Of a stretch of 64,000 nt of DNA, positions 52,832-63,958 are shown in pieces; the first letter of the stretch is position 1, and each line of letters begins with the position of its first letter. The notes beneath the pieces are model-generated. The model had not been told where the DNA came from and made no database searches. It was given only the letters and a program-made list of their open reading frames with translations. Made by a program: the position numbers and the translations under genes. This DNA is from Craspedostauros australis (lineage: Eukaryota > Bacillariophyta > Bacillariophyceae > Mastogloiales > Achnanthaceae): the NCBI GenBank assembly GCA_026770025.1, contig JAMXDE010000048.1, positions 407,604 through 471,603 of the forward strand, in the 5' to 3' direction.

Positions 52832-54859
52832 ATGCTGGATGTTTCGAACCAACAACTCCTTGATGCTGCCAAGGCAGGTGATGTGTCTGTGTTGAAAGAA
52901 TGGAAGAAGCAGAAGGAAAGCGTTGATGTCAACAAGGTTGCAGACGACGATGGTGACACTCCTCTTCATCTGGCATGCCAAAATGGTCATCTGGAGTGTG
53001 TCAAGTACCTCATCGAATCTGCGAAGGCCGATGCCAACTGCGAAGACGAAGATGATAATACTCCTCTTCATCTGGCATGCTCCGAAGGTCATCTCGAGTG
53101 TGTCAAGTACCTCATCGACTCTGCGAAGGCCGACATCAACTGCAAAGACAACAATGGCGGCACTCCTCTTCATGATGCATGCCAAAATGGTCATCTGGAG
53201 TGTGCCAAGTACCTCGTTGACTCTGCGAAGGCCGATGTCAACTGCGAAGACGACGATGATGACACTCCTCTTCATCTGGCATGCGAATATGGTCATCTCG
53301 AGTGTGCCAAGTACCTCGTCGACTCTGCGAAGGCCGATGCCAACTGCGAAAACGAGCATGGTTCCACTGCTCTTCATCTGGCATGCGATAATGGCCGTCT
53401 CGAATGTGTCAAGTACCTCGTCGACTCTGCGAAGGTCGACGCCAACTACAAAAACAACTATGGTGACACTCCTCTTCATCATGCATGCGAATATGGCCAT
53501 CTCGAGTGTGCCAAGTACCTCGTCGACTCTGCGAAGGTCGACGCCAACTTCAAAAACAACTATGGTTCCACTCCTCTTCATGATGCATGCCACAATGGTC
53601 ATCTCGAGTGTGTCAAGTATCTCATTGAATCGTGTGAGGTCAACGTCAACTGCAACAACAACGATGGTGACACTCCCCTTCATCTCGCATGCTCCGAAGG
53701 TCATTCTGACTGCGTCAAGTGCCTCATTGAATCAGCCAACGCTAACATCGATATCGACATCAAGAACAACAACAACAGAACACCCCTCGATGTGATCGAT
53801 CCAACACATCAGATCAACATGATGAGATCGATCATGGAGCGTCTCAGTCACCTGAGCTCACAACTACAGCTTCACAAACGAAGCATCACAAGCACTGCCA
53901 CAGCAACACCCAAGCACAACAAGTCGAACATCAACACAACGACCAACATCAGCATCGGCCAAGATCGTTGCAGCGCTGTTCGTACCGAGGCGAACGCAGA
54001 CATCGTTTTCCTGTGTGGACAAGGCGACCGACAACAACCGATCAAGGCAAACAGCGGAGTCCTCGTGGTCACCGTCCCATCGATTCAAACATTGATCGAC
54101 TCTGGAATCCACCATCTATCTTTGACCAAGCCATCATCCCCACCGTCATCGTCATCCTCGCTGTCATCGTCATGGGACGATTCTATCGCTGATCCTGTCG
54201 CTGACCCTGTCGCTGTCCCTGTCCCTGATCCGATCACTGACTCCATCCAAACCACCGTGGCTCTTCCTGACCTCCAACCCAAATATGTCCGCCATGTCAT
54301 CGAATGCATCTACAAGGGGGAGATATCCTTCGATGAGAGCGATCATGCCGGTGGCGATGACCAGCCAACTCCCATCCTCAATGGACAACACGATCTGCAG
54401 CAGCTGATCCTTGTGGCCAACGAGTTCGGCTTCTGGCGACTCAAGCTTGTTCTTGAAGCGGAGTTGGCCCACAAGCACCTCACAAAGGACACCATGATTG
54501 ATACGCTGATATTCGCCCATCAACACAGCTGTTCAGTGTTGGAAGATGTGGCAATGAGAGTGGTATCTCAAAATACAAAGGCTTGTCTTGCTCATCCAGA
54601 TTTCAACAAGATCACTCAACAGCCTCAACTGATGGGAGGCATTCAAGTCCTTTGCAGTGGAGGAACAGTCAGCGATGGTGTTGATGACGAGTACAGTCAC
54701 ATGTCTATGATGGAGCTGTACAAGGTTGTGGATGAAGATGAGGGTAGTGCGCAAGTGGATTCATACATGGATCGTGCAACATTGGTGGGTTTCGTGCGTT
54801 CCATCAAATCATCCTTTGAAACTGAGAGCAACAGCGCTGCTGAGGAGGAGGACAAGTGA
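52832..54859 (+). CDS. Ankyrin-BTB protein C, 675 aa
   Basis: ATG at 52832. Eight full ankyrin repeats whose order of tip variants differs from copies A and B (for example EDEDDN, KDNNGG, EDDDDD, ENEHGS), and one repeat starts TALHLACDNG. BTB, BACK-like region and acidic tail (AAEEEDK) are as in A. The minisatellite reads DPVADPVAVPVPDPITD. Convergent with patatin C. Confidence 0.85.
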   Translation: MLDVSNQQLLDAAKAGDVSVLKEWKKQKESVDVNKVADDDGDTPLHLACQNGHLECVKYLIESAKADANCEDEDDNTPLHLACSEGHLECVKYLIDSAKADINCKDNNGGTPLHDACQNGHLECAKYLVDSAKADVNCEDDDDDTPLHLACEYGHLECAKYLVDSAKADANCENEHGSTALHLACDNGRLECVKYLVDSAKVDANYKNNYGDTPLHHACEYGHLECAKYLVDSAKVDANFKNNYGSTPLHDACHNGHLECVKYLIESCEVNVNCNNNDGDTPLHLACSEGHSDCVKCLIESANANIDIDIKNNNNRTPLDVIDPTHQINMMRSIMERLSHLSSQLQLHKRSITSTATATPKHNKSNINTTTNISIGQDRCSAVRTEANADIVFLCGQGDRQQPIKANSGVLVVTVPSIQTLIDSGIHHLSLTKPSSPPSSSSSLSSSWDDSIADPVADPVAVPVPDPITDSIQTTVALPDLQPKYVRHVIECIYKGEISFDESDHAGGDDQPTPILNGQHDLQQLILVANEFGFWRLKLVLEAELAHKHLTKDTMIDTLIFAHQHSCSVLEDVAMRVVSQNTKACLAHPDFNKITQQPQLMGGIQVLCSGGTVSDGVDDEYSHMSMMELYKVVDEDEGSAQVDSYMDRATLVGFVRSIKSSFETESNSAAEEEDK

Positions 54860-55191
54860 AGCACCACCACAGAAGACTGAGGAGCGAACTCGTCATGAAG
54901 TTGAGGAGAGTAGATGATGAATATTCAGTAGTCGTACAGGACATGAGCGGTTTCTTCAAAATCTAAAACTGTTTATGTACTCTACTTCAATTGTGTTCTG
55001 TACTCTGTGATGTACAATGTTGCATTCCGAGACTGGTGCAGATCTGTCCACATGCTCTCATGCTCTCATGTTTGCACTCATGTTTGCACCCATCCCAAGC
55101 TCGCCGTGTTGAGCTGAATGCAGGGACGCGCCATGTTGTCTCGGATGACTCTCCACAGACAAGCACCACACCCCTGTGCAATGGTATGCGC
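54860..55191. other. Spacer between convergent ankyrin-BTB C and patatin C
   Basis: Matches the unit 1 spacer closely; nothing further seen. Confidence 0.55.
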
Positions 55192-57147
55192 TCACAGAGA
55201 TGTGCTGGACACCTTCGAAGTGTGCAAGCCTTTCGCGAGATGCTCAAACTTGCCATCTTGGAATCCTGGCAGAGATTCGAGCAGGTAGGTCGCAGCGCAG
55301 GGCAGATCTTCCTCGCTGCTCGTCGGGGATGTTGTTGTGGGTGTATCCGTACTGAAGGCGCCGCCCCGCGCTGGATTCCGGAATGCTGTCGCACCGCCGG
55401 TTGAACCAAGCAGAACCTGCTCCCGTTCCAAGATGGGGTATCCTTGCACGCTGACCTTGGTGTCGAGCGCGGTCTTGGGACAGGCGTCTTCAGCCGCGTC
55501 GGGGAACATGAGTCTCGCGGCCTCGTCGCCCGTGAGCTGACCCACACGATCTTCGATGCCCAAGGCCGGCACGAGCAGATCGAACGCGGCGGCGTACCCC
55601 GCCCGAACGGCCTTGATGACCTCGACCTGATCCTGTTCCAAGGTGGGCAGCTCCGGCACGCTGCTGGATACCTTGAGCGGCAGCAAGTGCGCTTTGTTCC
55701 ATGTCGAGCGATCCTTCTTCGATGCTGTGTTGAGCCGCTCCTCTTGTTCGGAATCCACGCCGTACAGGATATCCGCCGGCGGCACGGCGATGGGTTCGCC
55801 GCCTCGCGTCACGGCGAGCTTGCCCTCCTCCAACGTCAGGATGTCTTCGGCGTAGATGTACTGCTGCCCGCCACGTTCAAAGAACCTGGCAACCTGCGGG
55901 AGGTTGTTGGAATGGAAGTAGAGCGGCGCGATGCCCTTTTCGTAGACGCCCGGCTTGGTCTTGGGTTCCCACCCTTCGGGACGGCTGCACAGCACGAGAA
56001 CGTGCGTGGCACCTTCCGCGACGGCTGATCGATACGGCAGGGGTTCCGTGCAGAATGCATCAAAGTGCGGACAGTCGTGGATCATGACGGGCGGGCCTGT
56101 GGCGCCAGGAACGGTCATGCTGGCCTGCAGGCACGCGAACATGCGATCTTGTTTGTCGATGAGCGAGTCGGACGATGCGGCAAAGAAGTGCTCGGTGCGG
56201 AGGCATTTCGAATAGAGGAGTCCGTCGCGGCCGACGCAGGATGAGGCGATACGCAGCTTCTGGACGACGTCGTTCTGCTCGAAGCTGTCGATGTCCAACG
56301 GTCGGATGCCATGCTGCTGGCCCATGACACCGTCAAGAACGAAGGAGATGTTCATGCCAGGATTCTGAAAGTACGGGTTATCGATGATGGCATTGTCGCC
56401 AACACCGAACGCTTGTTGCGATCTTCCCACACCTGGCAGCTTGGAAAGGACCTTGTTGGACCAGAAGAGCTGCATGGCCGATTTGGCGAGCGACTTCAAC
56501 AGTCTCTTCTTGCACACGAAGGATGTTTGGGCGGCGGGCAGGATGTCGACGTAGACATCGACGCACATTTGTCTGGAGACCATGTAGGCCCCGATGACGG
56601 AACCGGCCGAGCTGCCGTAGATGGAATCGAAGGCATCCGAGAGACCGAGAGAGGCTATCGCGGCTGCCATGCCAGCCGAGACGCAGCCACGCATGCCGCC
56701 GCCTTCGATGGCGAGTGCGACACTGGCATCGTCGTTGCGGGCGCCCGGTTTGGAGGAAGGATCGTGGAATCGTTGGGCAAGGATTTGCAGGACGTCGTGC
56801 GATAGCATGTCTTGGACGTCCTTCTCGGCCAGGTCGATCTCGAGTTGCACATCCTTGAAGGCGACTCCGTCGTCCAGAACGGCTTGTTGCAGTTCGGCAG
56901 CGTTGGCGACTGGGCGCTTTCTGCCTCTACCTCTACCTTTCTTCCTGTTGTTGTTGCCGTTGCTTTGATTGTTGTTGCTCTCATTGTTGTTGTTGTTGTC
57001 AGTGGTGGCCGATCGACGTGATGCGATATCGCTTGATGGGAAGAGGGAGAATGATGTTGGACTGGCATTGTTGTTGGTATTATTGTCGTCGCCGTTGACC
57101 ACGAAGTTGAAGGATGCGTGCGATTCCTGCTCCACCACCGATGGCAT
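55192..57147 (-). CDS. Patatin-like phospholipase C
   Basis: Minus strand, 651 residues from the ATG at 57147; the frame extends to an ATG at 57363 within the solo LTR. Almost identical to copy A. Differences I see include Lys-to-Arg in the basic stretch, Arg-to-Lys in RLLKSLAKS and Pro-to-Ala in FPDAAEDA. GGGMRG, GSSAG and FDAFCTEP are intact. Upstream of about 56960 it becomes identical to copy A, including the leader and the solo LTR. Confidence 0.87.
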   Translation of the reverse strand: MPSVVEQESHASFNFVVNGDDNNTNNNASPTSFSLFPSSDIASRRSATTDNNNNNESNNNQSNGNNNRKKGRGRGRKRPVANAAELQQAVLDDGVAFKDVQLEIDLAEKDVQDMLSHDVLQILAQRFHDPSSKPGARNDDASVALAIEGGGMRGCVSAGMAAAIASLGLSDAFDSIYGSSAGSVIGAYMVSRQMCVDVYVDILPAAQTSFVCKKRLLKSLAKSAMQLFWSNKVLSKLPGVGRSQQAFGVGDNAIIDNPYFQNPGMNISFVLDGVMGQQHGIRPLDIDSFEQNDVVQKLRIASSCVGRDGLLYSKCLRTEHFFAASSDSLIDKQDRMFACLQASMTVPGATGPPVMIHDCPHFDAFCTEPLPYRSAVAEGATHVLVLCSRPEGWEPKTKPGVYEKGIAPLYFHSNNLPQVARFFERGGQQYIYAEDILTLEEGKLAVTRGGEPIAVPPADILYGVDSEQEERLNTASKKDRSTWNKAHLLPLKVSSSVPELPTLEQDQVEVIKAVRAGYAAAFDLLVPALGIEDRVGQLTGDEAARLMFPDAAEDACPKTALDTKVSVQGYPILEREQVLLGSTGGATAFRNPARGGAFSTDTPTTTSPTSSEEDLPCAATYLLESLPGFQDGKFEHLAKGLHTSKVSSTSL

Positions 57148-57297
57148 GACCTGCCGAAGTTCCGTGACAAGAGAAGTGTGTCGGACTCTGCGTCGGGGCC
57201 TGTTCGATACCTTGCGCGCAATGTTGGGGACCACCAGAACCTTACCGTAGCTGAGATTCGTTGTTGGTGTGGTTGTTGTGATTGACAGTGATGTTGT

Positions 57298-57532
57298 TGT
57301 TGATTCTAGTCCCGCCCGTGACTCGCTTGACCACCACCAATGTAGCGAACACCTCGCACCCATATCTTCCCACAGAGCTGGGTGAGCCGCTGTCACGTGG
57401 GCAGACTGCAACTCCCAAACTCATCAATCCCATTCTAACATTCTATCATTATATATTCTATTATATCTATAATGGAATAATATATATTGTATAAGCGAAC
57501 AACATCGATTCACACACTCAGTCCTATTGACA
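57298..57532. mobile_element. Solo LTR at the unit 3/4 junction
   Basis: 235 bp, identical by eye to the one at 39181. No target duplication. Confidence 0.8.
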
Positions 57533-57842
57533 CACACATCGCCAACATGCTCAAGCTATCGAGGGCCGTGAAAAGGATGAAGATCCGGGATTTCAACGCC
57601 AAGTACGAATGCAACTTGCTGCAACTGTCACCAAGAAGCACAAGGGCAACAACAACCAAACATCACCAACAAACTACGAGGGCGCCAACTTCGAGATAAA
57701 CATCGGTGATGGTCAGGTCGTCAGGCTCAATGATACTGATGGCATCCAGCAGCTCGGACCCAGCCTCAAGGCGACGGCTGCCTCGCAGCTGCAAGTCCTG
57801 CAGGATCAGATGGCGACCCTCATGGCACAGTTGCAGAAGTGA
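57533..57842 (+). pseudogene. Borealin fragment, unit 4
   Basis: Identical by eye to the unit 2 fragment, with the same internal deletion and the same 77-codon frame (57609-57842). Confidence 0.8.
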
Positions 57843-58290
57843 AATGTGAGCTGGTCCGAACAATGGTACTCGACTCAGCAGCGTTCGGCACAGTGGCTTC
57901 GCAATGACAGAAAGGCAATTCACGTTGCCACGAACGATCTATGCACTTGGCATCAGACGAATATCAAAGGCTACGCTGCTTCATGAACACAAAGCCGTAG
58001 ACTACAAAGAATCACTATGTGTTCTATTCTATTGTATAATATACTACTATACCAAATACAGAGCACTCTCTAGTTGGTATTCTATTTGTGTGGATCGGAG
58101 CACAACCACATTCACATGGATGAGGATGCATCACGAGACACAGTCAATTGTGTCACATGGCTCGTGCTCTCATGACCAAATGAACCAATGACAACATTGC
58201 CCGAACAGTTCGAACTGGATGTGTGTCACATCGATTGATCGATCGCCTTCTTCATGCTTTCGATTGGTGACACTGGTCATTGTTCTGTTT

Positions 58291-58834
58291 AGTTGGTATT
58301 CTGTGTCTTTCGCACGTTGTCAGGAGGATGGTCTGTCCTTCAACCGGTTTTGACGCCGTTTGATGTTGAGGACAAAGCTGTATCAGACGATGATGTAACT
58401 GTAGTAGACTCGGAAGTAAGCTGTGAAGATTGTTTCTGATTGCTTGCTTTATGTGTTAAGCTTGCTATTGATAGGACGATCGAGTAAAAAGGTGGGGTTC
58501 GTGCTGTCGTACTTCAGCCGTTCTTTGTTGCGCAGCAGCATACCGTGGTGATCCTGCACACATACAGTCCTCCAGTATCATTACCCGTAGAACAGCAGCT
58601 GATCCATTCACATGGATATGCTTCAAGATGGGTGCTTGTTTCGTCAGGGTGACGAGTTGGACAGGTGGCAGGGGTGCATGAGCTGGAGGGTGAACAACGC
58701 ATGGATTGCAGTTCAACTACACATCGTGTGTGCGGTAGCCTTTCATCACAGTATCGGTCTTGGGTACCGAATACCGTGTACGCGGAATGGACAGTCAAGT
58801 CCCGGGTCAGTCCCGGAGCTAGTCTGTCCCAACT
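58291..58834. mobile_element. MITE-like insertion, second copy
   Basis: Same element, same site and same TGTTT duplication as at 40174, with one extra T at about 58630. It was therefore copied with the unit rather than inserted independently. Confidence 0.75.
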
Positions 58835-59539
58835 TGTTTCAACGATCCCACGAGTCGAAGATACTCCGTTCTCATCACACAAGATCCCTCGTTTCGTTCC
58901 CACAACCCACAAAGATCGTCTTGCGGAGAGTGTTCTCGTCCAACTCCACTTCCTGGCACCCCACATGACTCAACAAAACCAGGACACGACGGGTGTTGAG
59001 ACTCCACGCTGGTGATCCTCCTCCACAACACTCCATAGATCGTACTCGTACCGAAGCAGGACACGATCGTGGGATGGCAATCAAGGGATGGTGATCAAGG
59101 GACGGAGACCAACACAGAAAGAAAGCGACAGAAGGAGAGAGAAAGACAATGAAAGACAATGAAAGACAGAGGCAAGGAGACAACAACGTTGTGCGAGTCC
59201 TACTCCAGGTATCGAAATCCACGCTCGAATCCACCAACAAGAGGCGTTGGCATGCTGCTCATCACACGGCATCATACAACTACGCGTACATACTCGTATT
59301 CGTACTCGTTCACGTGGTCGTCGTTGCACTGGTGGAATTGGGACACACAATCGGGATCTTGACCATTTCATCTCATAAAGCAGGCATCATGCCATAAAAT
59401 CATCCTCGGCAACCAATCATCCAACAATCGAACAATCAACAATCAATCAACAATCGTCCACGCATCGTCCACTCATCGTTCACGCACCATCCAACTAACA
59501 AACGCTCAACAATCATCTACCATCGACCATCATCTCAAC

Positions 59540-61566
59540 ATGGTGGATGTTTCGAACCAACAACTCCTTGATGCTGCCGAGGCAGGTGATGTGTCTGTGT
59601 TGAAGGAATGGAAGAAGCAGAAGGAAGGCGTTGATGTCAACAAGGTCGCAGACGACGATGGTGACACTCCTCTTCATCTGGCATGCCAAAATGGTCATCT
59701 GGAGTGTGTCAAGTACCTCGTCGACTCTGCGAAGGCCGATGCCAACTGCAAAGACGAAGATAGTAACACTCCTCTTCATCTGGCATGCCAAAATGGTCAT
59801 CTCGGATGTGTCAAGTACCTCGTCGACTCTGCGAAGGCTGATGCCAACTTCAAAAACGAGTATGGTAATACTCCTCTTCATCTGGCATGCTCCGAAGGTC
59901 ATCTCGAGTGTGTCAAGTACCTCATCGACTCTGCGAAGGCCGACACCAACCGCAGACACTACGATGGTGGCACTCCTCTTCATGATGCATGCTCCAATGG
60001 TCATCTGGAGTGTGCCAAGTACCTCGTCGACTCTGCGAAGGCCAACACCAACTGCAAAGACAACGATGATGACACTCCTCTTCATCTGGCATGCTCCGAA
60101 GGTCATCTCGAGTGTGTCCAGTACCCTCGTCGACTCTGCGAAGGCTGATGCAAACTTCAAAAACGAATATGATAACACTCCTCTTCATCTGGCATGCCAC
60201 AATGGTCATCTCGAGTGTGTCAAGTATCTCGTCGACTCTGCGAAGGTCGACGCCAACTACAAAAACAACTATGGTTCCACTCCTCTTCATCTGGCATGCC
60301 GCAATGACCATCTCGAGTGTGTCAAGTATCTCATTGAATCGTGTGAGGTCAACGTCAACTGCAAAGACAACTATGGTGACACTCCCCTTCATCGCGCATG
60401 CTGCTTTGGTCATTCTGACTGCGTCAAGTGCCTCATCGAATCGGCCAACGCTAACATCGATATCGACATCAAGAACAACGACAACAGAACACCTCTCGAT
60501 GTGATCGATCCAACACATCAGATCGACATGATGAAATCGATCATGGAGCGTCTCAGTCACCTGAGCTCACAACTACAGCTTCACAAACGAAGCATCACAA
60601 GCACTGCCGCAGCAACACCCAAGCACAACAAGTCGAACATCAACACAACGACCAACATCAACATCGGCCAAGATCGTTGCAGCGCTGTTCGTACCGAGGC
60701 GAACGCAGACATCGTTTTCCTGTGTGGACAAGGCGACCGACAACAACCGATCAAGGCAAACAGCGGAGTCCTTGTGGTCACCGTCCCATCGATTCAAACA
60801 TTGATCGACTCTGGAATCCACCATCTATCTTTGACCAAGCCATCATCCCCACCGTCATCGTCATCCTCGCTGTCATCTTCATGGGACGATTCTCTCACTG
60901 ATCATGTTCCTGACCCTGTCGCTGACCCGATCACTGACTCCATCCAAACAACCGTGGCTCTTCCTGACCTCCAACCCAAATATGTCCGCCATGTCATCGA
61001 ATGCATCTACAAGGGGGAGATATCCTTCGATGAGAGCGATCATGACGATGGCGATGACCAGCCAACTCCCATCCTCAATGGACAACACGATCTGCAGCAG
61101 CTGATCCTTGTGGCCGACGAGTTCGGTTTCTGGCGACTCAAGCTTGTTCTTGAAGCGGAGTTGGCTCGCAAGCACCTCACAAAGGACACCATGATTGATA
61201 CGCTGATATTCGCCCATCAACACAGCTGTTCAGTGTTGGAAGATGCGGCAATGAGAGTGGTATCTCAAAATGCACAGGCTTGTCTTGCTCATCCAGATTT
61301 CAACAAGATCACTCAACAGCCTCAACTGATGGGAGGCATTCAAGTCCTTTGCAGTGGAGGAACAGTCAGCGATGGTGTTGACTGACGAGTACAGTCACAT
61401 GTCTATGATGGAGCTGTACAAGGTTGTGGATGAAGATGAGGGTAGTGCGCAAGTGGATTCATACATGGATCGTGCAACATTGGTGGGTTTCGTGCGTTCC
61501 ATCAAATCACCCTCTGGACAGCTGAGACTGGCGGCGAGAAAGAGAAAGCGGAGCCAAGAGAAGTGA
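59540..61566 (+). pseudogene. Ankyrin-BTB gene D, two frameshifts
   Basis: Matches ankyrin-BTB B base for base except for one extra C at about 60125 (in the fifth ankyrin repeat) and one extra C at 61382. The first ends the frame at 60148; the second would break it again. Without them it would encode protein B. Because the errors are single-base insertions near a poorly resolved contig end, they may be sequencing artefacts. Confidence 0.7.
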
Positions 61567-61897
61567 AGCACCACCACAGAAGACTGGGGAACGAATGCGT
61601 CATGAAGTTGAGGAGAGTAGATGACGAATATTCAGTAGTCGTACAGGACATGAGCGGTTTCTTCAAAATCTAAAACTGTTTACGTACTCTACTTCAATTG
61701 TGTTCTGTACTCTGTGATGTACAATGTTGCATTCCCAGACTGGTGCAGATCTGTCCACATGCTCTCATGCTCTCATGTTGGCACTCATGTTTGCACCCAT
61801 CCCAAGCTCGCCGTGTTGAGCTGAATGCAGGGACGCGCCATGTTGTCTCGGATGACTCTCCACAGACAAGCACCACACCCTGTGCAATGGTATGCGC

Positions 61898-63958
61898 TCA
61901 CAGAGATGTGCTGGACACCTTCGAAGTGTGCAAGCCTTTCGCGAGATGCTCAAACTTGCCATCTTGGAATCCTGGCAGAGATTCGAGCAGGTAGGTCGCA
62001 GCGCAGGGCAGATCTTGCCTCGCTACTCGTCGGGGATGTTGTTGTGGGTGTATCCGGACTGAATGCGCCGCCCCGCGCTGGATTCCGGAATGCTGTTCCG
62101 CAACCGCCGGTTGACCCAAGCAGAACCTGCCTTCCCGTTTCCAAGTATGGGGTAATCCTTGCAACGAACTGAACCTTGGTGTCGAGAGCGGTCCTTGGGA
62201 CAGGGCGTCCTCAGGTGCGGCGTCGGGGAACATGAGTCTCCGCGGCCATCGTCGGGCCCGGAGTGAGCTGACGCCACGCGATCCTTCGATGCCCAAGGCC
62301 GGCGAACGAGCAGATCGAATGCGGCGGCGTAACCCCGCCCGAACGGCCCTTGATGATGACCCTCAAACCTTATCCTTTCAAGGTGGGCAAGCTCTGGCAC
62401 GGGCTGCTGGAAATACCTTGAGCGGCAGCAAGTGCGCTCTGTTCCATGTCGAGGCGATCCTTCTTCGATGCTGTGTTGAGCCGCTTCCTCTTGTTGGTCG
62501 AATCCACGCCGGTACAGGATATCCGCCGCGGCAACGGCGAGGGTTTTTCCCGCCGTCGCGTCACGGCGAGCTTGCCCTCCTCTCCAAACGTCAGGATGTC
62601 TTTTCGTCGGTAGAGTGTACTGCTGCCCGCCACGTTCAAAGACCCTGGCAACCTGCGGGAGGTTATGTTGAATGGAGTAGAGCGCGGGCGATGGCCCTTT
62701 TCGTAAGAACGCCCGGCTTGGTCTTGGGTTCCCACCCTTCGGGACGGCTGCACAGCACGAAGAACGTGCGTGGCCAACCTTCCGCGACGGCCTAACCCCG
62801 TGCAGAATGCATCAAAGTGGCGGGACAGTCGTGGATCATGACGGGCGGGCCTGTGGCGCCGGGAACGGTCATGCTGGCCTGCAGGCACGCGAACATTGCG
62901 ATGCTTGTTTGTCGATGAGCGAGTCGGACGATGGCGGCAAAGAGAAGTGCTCGGTGGCGGAGGCATTTCGAAGAGAGGAGTCCCGTCGCGGCAGACGCAG
63001 GATGAGGCGATACGGCAGAGCTTGCTGGGGAATCGACGTTCCGTTCTGCCTCGAGAGCATGTCGATGTCCGGAACGGTCGGATGCCATGGACTGCTGGGC
63101 TCGGTCATGACAACACCGTCCAAGAACGAAGGAAGATGTTTCATGAGCCAGGATTGCTCTGAAAGTACGGGTTAATCGATGAATGGCATTGTCGCCGACA
63201 ACCGAACGCTTGTTTGCGATCTTGCCCACACCCGGCAGCGCTTGGAAGGACCTTGTTGGACCCAAAGAGCTGCATGGCGCATGCGAGCGACTTCAGCGTC
63301 CTCTCCCCTTCTTGAACACGAAGGATGTTTTGGGGCGGGCGGGCAGGATGTCGACGTAGACATCGACGCCATTTGTCTGGAGACCATGTAGGCCCCCCGA
63401 TGACGGAACCGGCCGAGCTGCCGTAGATGGAATCGAAGGCCATCCGAGAGCCGAGAGAGGCTATCGCCGGCTGCCATGCCAGCCCGAGACGCAGCCAGCG
63501 CATGCCGCGCCTTCCGATGGCGAGTGCGACGCTGGCATCGTCGTTGCGGGCGCCCGGTTTTTGGAGGAAGTATCGTGGACCGTTGGGCAAGGATTTGCAG
63601 GACGTCGTGCGATAGCATGTCGTGGACGTCCCTTCCTCGGCCAGGTCGATCTCGAGTTGACATCCTTGAAAGGCGACTCCGTTCGTCCAGAACGGCTTGT
63701 GGCAGTTCGGCAGCGTTGGCGACTGGGCGATTTTCTGCCTTTTGCCTCTACCTTCTTTCTTCCTGTTGTTGTTGCTGTTGCTTCTCATTGTTGTTGTGTT
63801 GTCAGTTGGTGGCCGATCGACGTGATGCGATTCGCTTGATTGGAAGAGGGAGAATGATGTTTGGACTGGCATGTTGTGGTATTATTTTGTCGTCGCCGTG
63901 ACCACGAAGTTGAAGGATGCGTGCGACTCTTTTTCCTGCTCCACCACCCGATGGCATT
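61898..63958 (-). pseudogene. Patatin gene D, many indels
   Basis: Corresponds to patatin B over its full length, but indels occur roughly every 15-30 bases from about 62015 on, and the frame is lost repeatedly. Motif regions are recognisable on the minus strand (for example CLQASMTVPGATGPPVMIHD near 62820-62890). The indel pattern, with no matching rise in substitutions, suggests raw long-read errors rather than decay. Confidence 0.7.

Larger units (their letters stand above)
51385..57532. repeat. Tandem unit 3
   Basis: About 6.15 kb, without the 543-bp element and without Copia. Confidence 0.85.
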
